Position numbers and translations under genes: made by a program. Positions 7,463 through 9,626 of a DNA stretch of 9,626 nt are shown here, in pieces. The notes below the pieces were generated by a model. It had not been told where the DNA came from. It did no database searches and was given only the letters and a program-made list of their open reading frames with translations. Location: assembly GCA_004366195.1 (NCBI GenBank), contig ML214213.1, positions 5,727-15,352 of the forward strand, read 5' to 3'. Positions within the stretch are counted from its first letter, which is position 1. Each line of letters starts with the position of its first letter. This DNA is from Actinomycetota bacterium. GTDB taxonomy: Bacteria; Actinomycetota; UBA4738; HRBIN12.

Positions 7463-7480
7463 GCTGCCTCAGCAGGCAGT
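7463..7480 (+). terminator. Small hairpin directly after the BY-kinase stop (possible terminator)
   Basis: CTGCCT (7464-7469) and AGGCAG (7474-7479) are a perfect 6-bp inverted repeat around the loop CAGC, extendable by a G-U pair. It starts one or two bases after the operon's last stop codon. There is no T-run after it, so it is not a classical intrinsic terminator. It could be a degenerate one, an mRNA 3'-end stabiliser, or part of the adjoining IS end. The 3' arm overlaps the GTG at 7479. Confidence 0.3.
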
Positions 7481-7858
7481 GAACCGCCCCGGGTCGAACA
7501 TCCTTTCCCGCCTCGCCGAGCTCGGGGTGCGCTACCTCGGCCAACAGGCCCTGGAGCAGGAGCAGGAGGACCACCCGGGTCGCGGCCGCTACGAGCGGCG
7601 CGGTGAGCAGGGGGTCGGCTGGCGAGGCGGCTACGAGGACGCCCGGCTCCGGATCGCCGAGGGCGAGGTCACGGTGCGCGTGCCCCAGGTCCGGGGCGCC
7701 GAGGCGCCGTACCGCTCGCGCCTGATGGAGTTCCTCCAGGGCAACTCCGACGTGCTCGAGCGGCTGGTCACCGAGATGTACGCGAGGGGGCTTTCCACCC
7801 GCGAGGTCGAGGACTGCTTCCGGGACGCCACGGGAAGCTCGTGATCTCCAAGAGCGCA
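7479..7858 (+). pseudogene. IS256-family transposase, N-terminal fragment, frameshifted
   Basis: Only the N-terminal third of an IS256 (mutator-type) transposase remains. The visible family pattern is YLGQQALEQEQEDH, an Arg/Gly-rich stretch, then VTVRVPQVRG, PYRSRLMEFLQ, DVLERLVTEMYARGLSTREVED and DATG. The frame stops at 7842-7844. The expected continuation, GKLVISKSA, is present one frame over (7832-7858), so one G is missing at the run near 7832-7834. After the codon for the last Ala (7856-7858) the homology ends, and ISL3-type sequence takes over. The DDE domain is entirely absent, so the fragment cannot be active. The GTG at 7479 is the first plausible start, but family members often begin slightly earlier and the left end may be clipped. 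No left inverted repeat is recognised. It belongs to a different IS256 subgroup from the minus-strand copy at 8915-9626. Confidence 0.75.
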
Positions 7859-8902
7859 AGGCCTACCTCGAGGCCGAGGCCCCCAGGGCGGCCTGCCCCG
7901 AGCACGGCGTGGTCGTCGCCCACGTGCCGTGGGCCCGCCACGGGTGCCGGGCACACGCGAAGCTTCGACGACCAGGTGCCGCACCTCGCCGTGCACACCT
8001 CGCGCACGGCGGTGACCGAGGTGCTGCGCATCGCCTGGCGCACCGTGCGGGCGATCTGCTCGCGGGTGGCCGCCGAGCGAGGGGCCGCCATCGATCCGTT
8101 CGGCTCGCTCCGTCGCATCGGGATCGACGAGATCTCCCACGAACGCGGCCACCGCTACATCAAGGTCGTCGTCGACCACGACACCGGGCGCTCGGTGTGG
8201 GCCAGGCCCGGTCACGACGAGCCCACGCTCGTCGCCTTCTTCGAGCTCCTGGGGCCCGAGCGCTGTCGGGGGATCGCCTTCGTGTCCCCCGACCAGGCCG
8301 GATGGATCGCTCGCATCGTGGCCCGCCACTGCCCAGGCGCCATCCGCTGCGCCGATCCCTTCCACGTCGTGCGCTGGGCGACCGACGCCCTGGACGAGGT
8401 CCGGCGGCAGACCTGGAACGCGGCCCGGCGAAGCGGCCTGGTTCGCGACGCGAAGCAGCTCAAGCGGGCCCGCTACGCACCGTGGAAGGCGGCGGAGAAC
8501 CTCACGGCCCGCCAGCGCGGACACCTCGCACAGATCCAGCGGACCAACCGCTACCTCTACCGCGCGTACCTGCTGAAGGAGCAGCTGCGCGAGGTCTTCC
8601 GCCACCGCGGCCGCCCAGCCCTCGTGCTCCTCGAAGCGTGGCTCTCCTGGGCCAGGCGTTGCCGCATCCCCTCGTTGATCGCTCTCGCCAAGCGCATCGC
8701 GCGCCATCGCGAGCAGATCGAGGCCACCCTCGTCCACGGCCTGTCGAACGCGCTCGTCGAGTCCGTGAACACCCGCATCCGGCTCCTCACCCGGCTGGCC
8801 TTCGGCTTCCGCGATCCCAACGCGTTGATCGGCTTGGCGATGCTCAAGCTCGGCGGCTACTGCCCATCGCTACCCGGCCGTCACTCACCAACCCACGGAT
8901 GA
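7852..8902 (+). pseudogene. ISL3-family transposase, 5'-truncated and frameshifted
   Basis: The DDE domain of an ISL3 transposase is largely preserved, but the N-terminal zinc-finger region is gone. Recognisable sequence starts in one frame with RKAYLEAEAP then CPEHGVVVAHVPWARHG (7855-7944). It continues in the next frame with AGHTRSFDDQVPHLAVHTS and on to the stop at 8900-8902, so there is a one-base insertion in the CACGGGT tract at 7939-7945. Catalytic candidates are Asp in IGIDEIS (codon 8126), Asp in VSPDQAGW (codon 8291) and Glu in NALVESVNTRI (codon 8759), with the conserved CADPFHVV between them. A GTG at 7841 opens the second frame, but its first roughly 35 residues are out-of-frame noise over the fusion region. 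Both the missing N-terminus and the frameshift make it non-functional, though the catalytic core itself looks intact. Confidence 0.85.
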
Positions 8903-8914
8903 AGCACAAGAGCC
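8890..8914 (-). repeat. Probable ISL3 right terminal inverted repeat
   Basis: Read on the minus strand from 8914, the sequence begins GGCTCTTGTGCTTC and continues to a CCGTGGGTT. The GGCTCTT-type start matches what I know of ISL3 family ends. It overlaps the last codons of the transposase gene and ends 12 bases past its stop. The partner repeat is missing, so this rests on family resemblance and position. The following bases, 8915-8922 (AGTTTCCA), would be the 8-bp target duplication if this end is right. Confidence 0.55.
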
Positions 8915-9626
8915 AGTTTCCAGCCGGCGTCGACACCGGTGCAGCTGCGCCATCGCCGAGGCATGGTCGGGCTGGGCGAAGATCGTGCGGACGAACGAGG
9001 CCGCCATCTGCTGGGCCGACCGAGGCACCAGGGCCGGCAGGTTCCGCATGAAGTGCACCCGGCACCTCTGCCAGGAGGTCCCGACCAGGACGGTCTCGAT
9101 CGCTCTTCGAAGGCCGGCGTGGGCGTCGGAGATCACCAGACGCACCCCCGAGAGGCCCCTTGCGACCAAGGAGCGCAGGGAACGTGCTCCAGAACGCCTC
9201 GTCCTCAGAGGGCCCGACGTCAAGCCCCAGGATGTGCCGCTCCCCCTGGTCGGAGACCCCGATCGCGACGACCGTGGCAAGGGAGACCACCCGCCCGTCG
9301 CGCCGGACCTTGTGGAAGGTCGCGTCGAGCCAGAGGTAGAGGTGGGACTCCTCGATCGCTCGCTCGCGGAAGGCCCTCACCTCGGCGTCGAGCTCGGCGC
9401 AGATCCGGGAGACCCCGCTGCGGGAGACGCCCTCCATCCCGAGGGCCCGGACCAGGTCGTCGACCTTGCGGGTGGACACGCCCTTCACGTAGGCCTCCTG
9501 GATCACGCTTGCGAGCGCCCGCTCGGCCCGCCGGCGGGGCTCGAGCAGCCCGGGGAAGTAGGTGCCGGGCGTGATCTTGGGGACCCGGAGCTCGATCGTG
9601 CCGACCCGGGTGTCCCAGGTGCAGGT
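8915..9626 (-). pseudogene. Second IS256-family transposase, truncated and frameshifted (5' end outside window)
   Basis: On the minus strand the frame enters from the window edge with WDTRVGTIELRVPKI and TYFPGLLEPRRRAE. It continues through VIQEAYVKGVSTRKVDDLVRA, YLWLDATFHKV (first catalytic Asp, codon 9324-9326) and LGLDVGPSEDEAFW. A one-base insertion at the GGG of 9178-9180 (plus strand) shifts the frame. In the next frame it resumes as RSLVARGLSGVRLVISDAH (second Asp, codon 9125-9127), WQRCRVHFMRNL and RTIFAQPDHASAMAQLHR. Family resemblance ends near 8936, close to the ISL3 right end. The C-terminal NPLERLN-type region with the catalytic Glu is missing, so the copy is dead twice over. The truncation at the ISL3 boundary suggests ISL3 inserted into it, with the rest of the gene lost with the ISL3 left end. 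Bases 8915-8935 are not confidently assigned. Confidence 0.8.

Larger units (their letters stand above)
7852..8914 (+). mobile_element. Remnant ISL3-family insertion sequence, left end missing
   Basis: This interval runs from the fusion with the IS256 fragment to the probable right end of the element at 8914. The left inverted repeat and the 5' part of the transposase gene are absent, so neither the original insertion's full target-site duplication nor the complete length can be read. The right boundary is supported by a sharp switch to minus-strand IS256 sequence just beyond it. Confidence 0.7.

Noticed and set aside
7631..8737. Minus-strand open frame of 368 codons opposite the ISL3 transposase
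   Set aside because: No conserved motif; composition is that of an antisense shadow, and the plus strand carries the DDE residues.
7909..9051. Plus-strand open frame of 380 codons through the ISL3 region
   Set aside because: Only its first dozen codons (VVVAHVPWARHG) match ISL3; after the frameshift the translation is Arg/Pro/Ala-rich noise while the true ISL3 frame runs alongside it. It was used only to place the frameshift.
7463..9626. CRISPR array, tRNA or attachment site in the IS-rich end
   Set aside because: No regularly spaced repeats, no tRNA-like cloverleaf and no integrase gene were seen; the sequence is accounted for by transposase remnants.

Overview
The window is high-GC, tightly packed DNA. 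It reads as the downstream end of an extracellular polysaccharide locus followed by a pile-up of broken insertion sequences. Codon use (strong G/C third positions) and the fused chain-length regulator/tyrosine kinase suggest an actinobacterium or a similar high-GC Gram-positive-type lineage. That placement is inference, because no rRNA or marker gene is present.

Positions 2-7462 hold six plus-strand genes that form one operon-like block. They are: the C-terminal part of a PAPS-dependent sulfotransferase (cut by the window start); an O-antigen ligase/Wzy-like membrane polymerase; an aminoglycoside-phosphotransferase-fold kinase with a long N-terminal extension; a second, complete sulfotransferase of a different subtype; a Wzx-type flippase; and a Wzz-domain/bacterial tyrosine kinase (BY-kinase) fusion. 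Three consecutive junctions are ATGA overlaps and a fourth is a 1-base gap, so these genes look translationally coupled. Only the flippase/BY-kinase junction is looser, with about 80 bp if my preferred start is right.

Together the set describes Wzx/Wzy-type export: flip the lipid-linked repeat unit, polymerise it, and control chain length through the tyrosine kinase. Two sulfotransferases and one small-molecule-type kinase are embedded in the same block. The likely product is a sulfated, perhaps also phosphorylated, polysaccharide. No glycosyltransferases or PAPS synthesis genes are seen, and they would have to lie upstream or elsewhere.

Positions 7463-9626 are mobile-element debris with no intact gene. 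A plus-strand N-terminal fragment of an IS256-family transposase begins 17 bp after the BY-kinase stop. It is fused around 7851-7860 to an N-terminally truncated ISL3-family transposase, whose probable right terminal inverted repeat ends at 8914. That end abuts a second, different IS256-family transposase on the minus strand, which lacks its C-terminal catalytic glutamate region and runs off the window end. Each of the three remnants carries a single-base frameshift at a short G run, whereas the polysaccharide genes are all open.

The most interesting unresolved points are the sulfation-plus-kinase module inside the polymerase/flippase operon, the unusual nucleotide-binding motifs of the BY-kinase, and the IS256/ISL3 chimeric junction.
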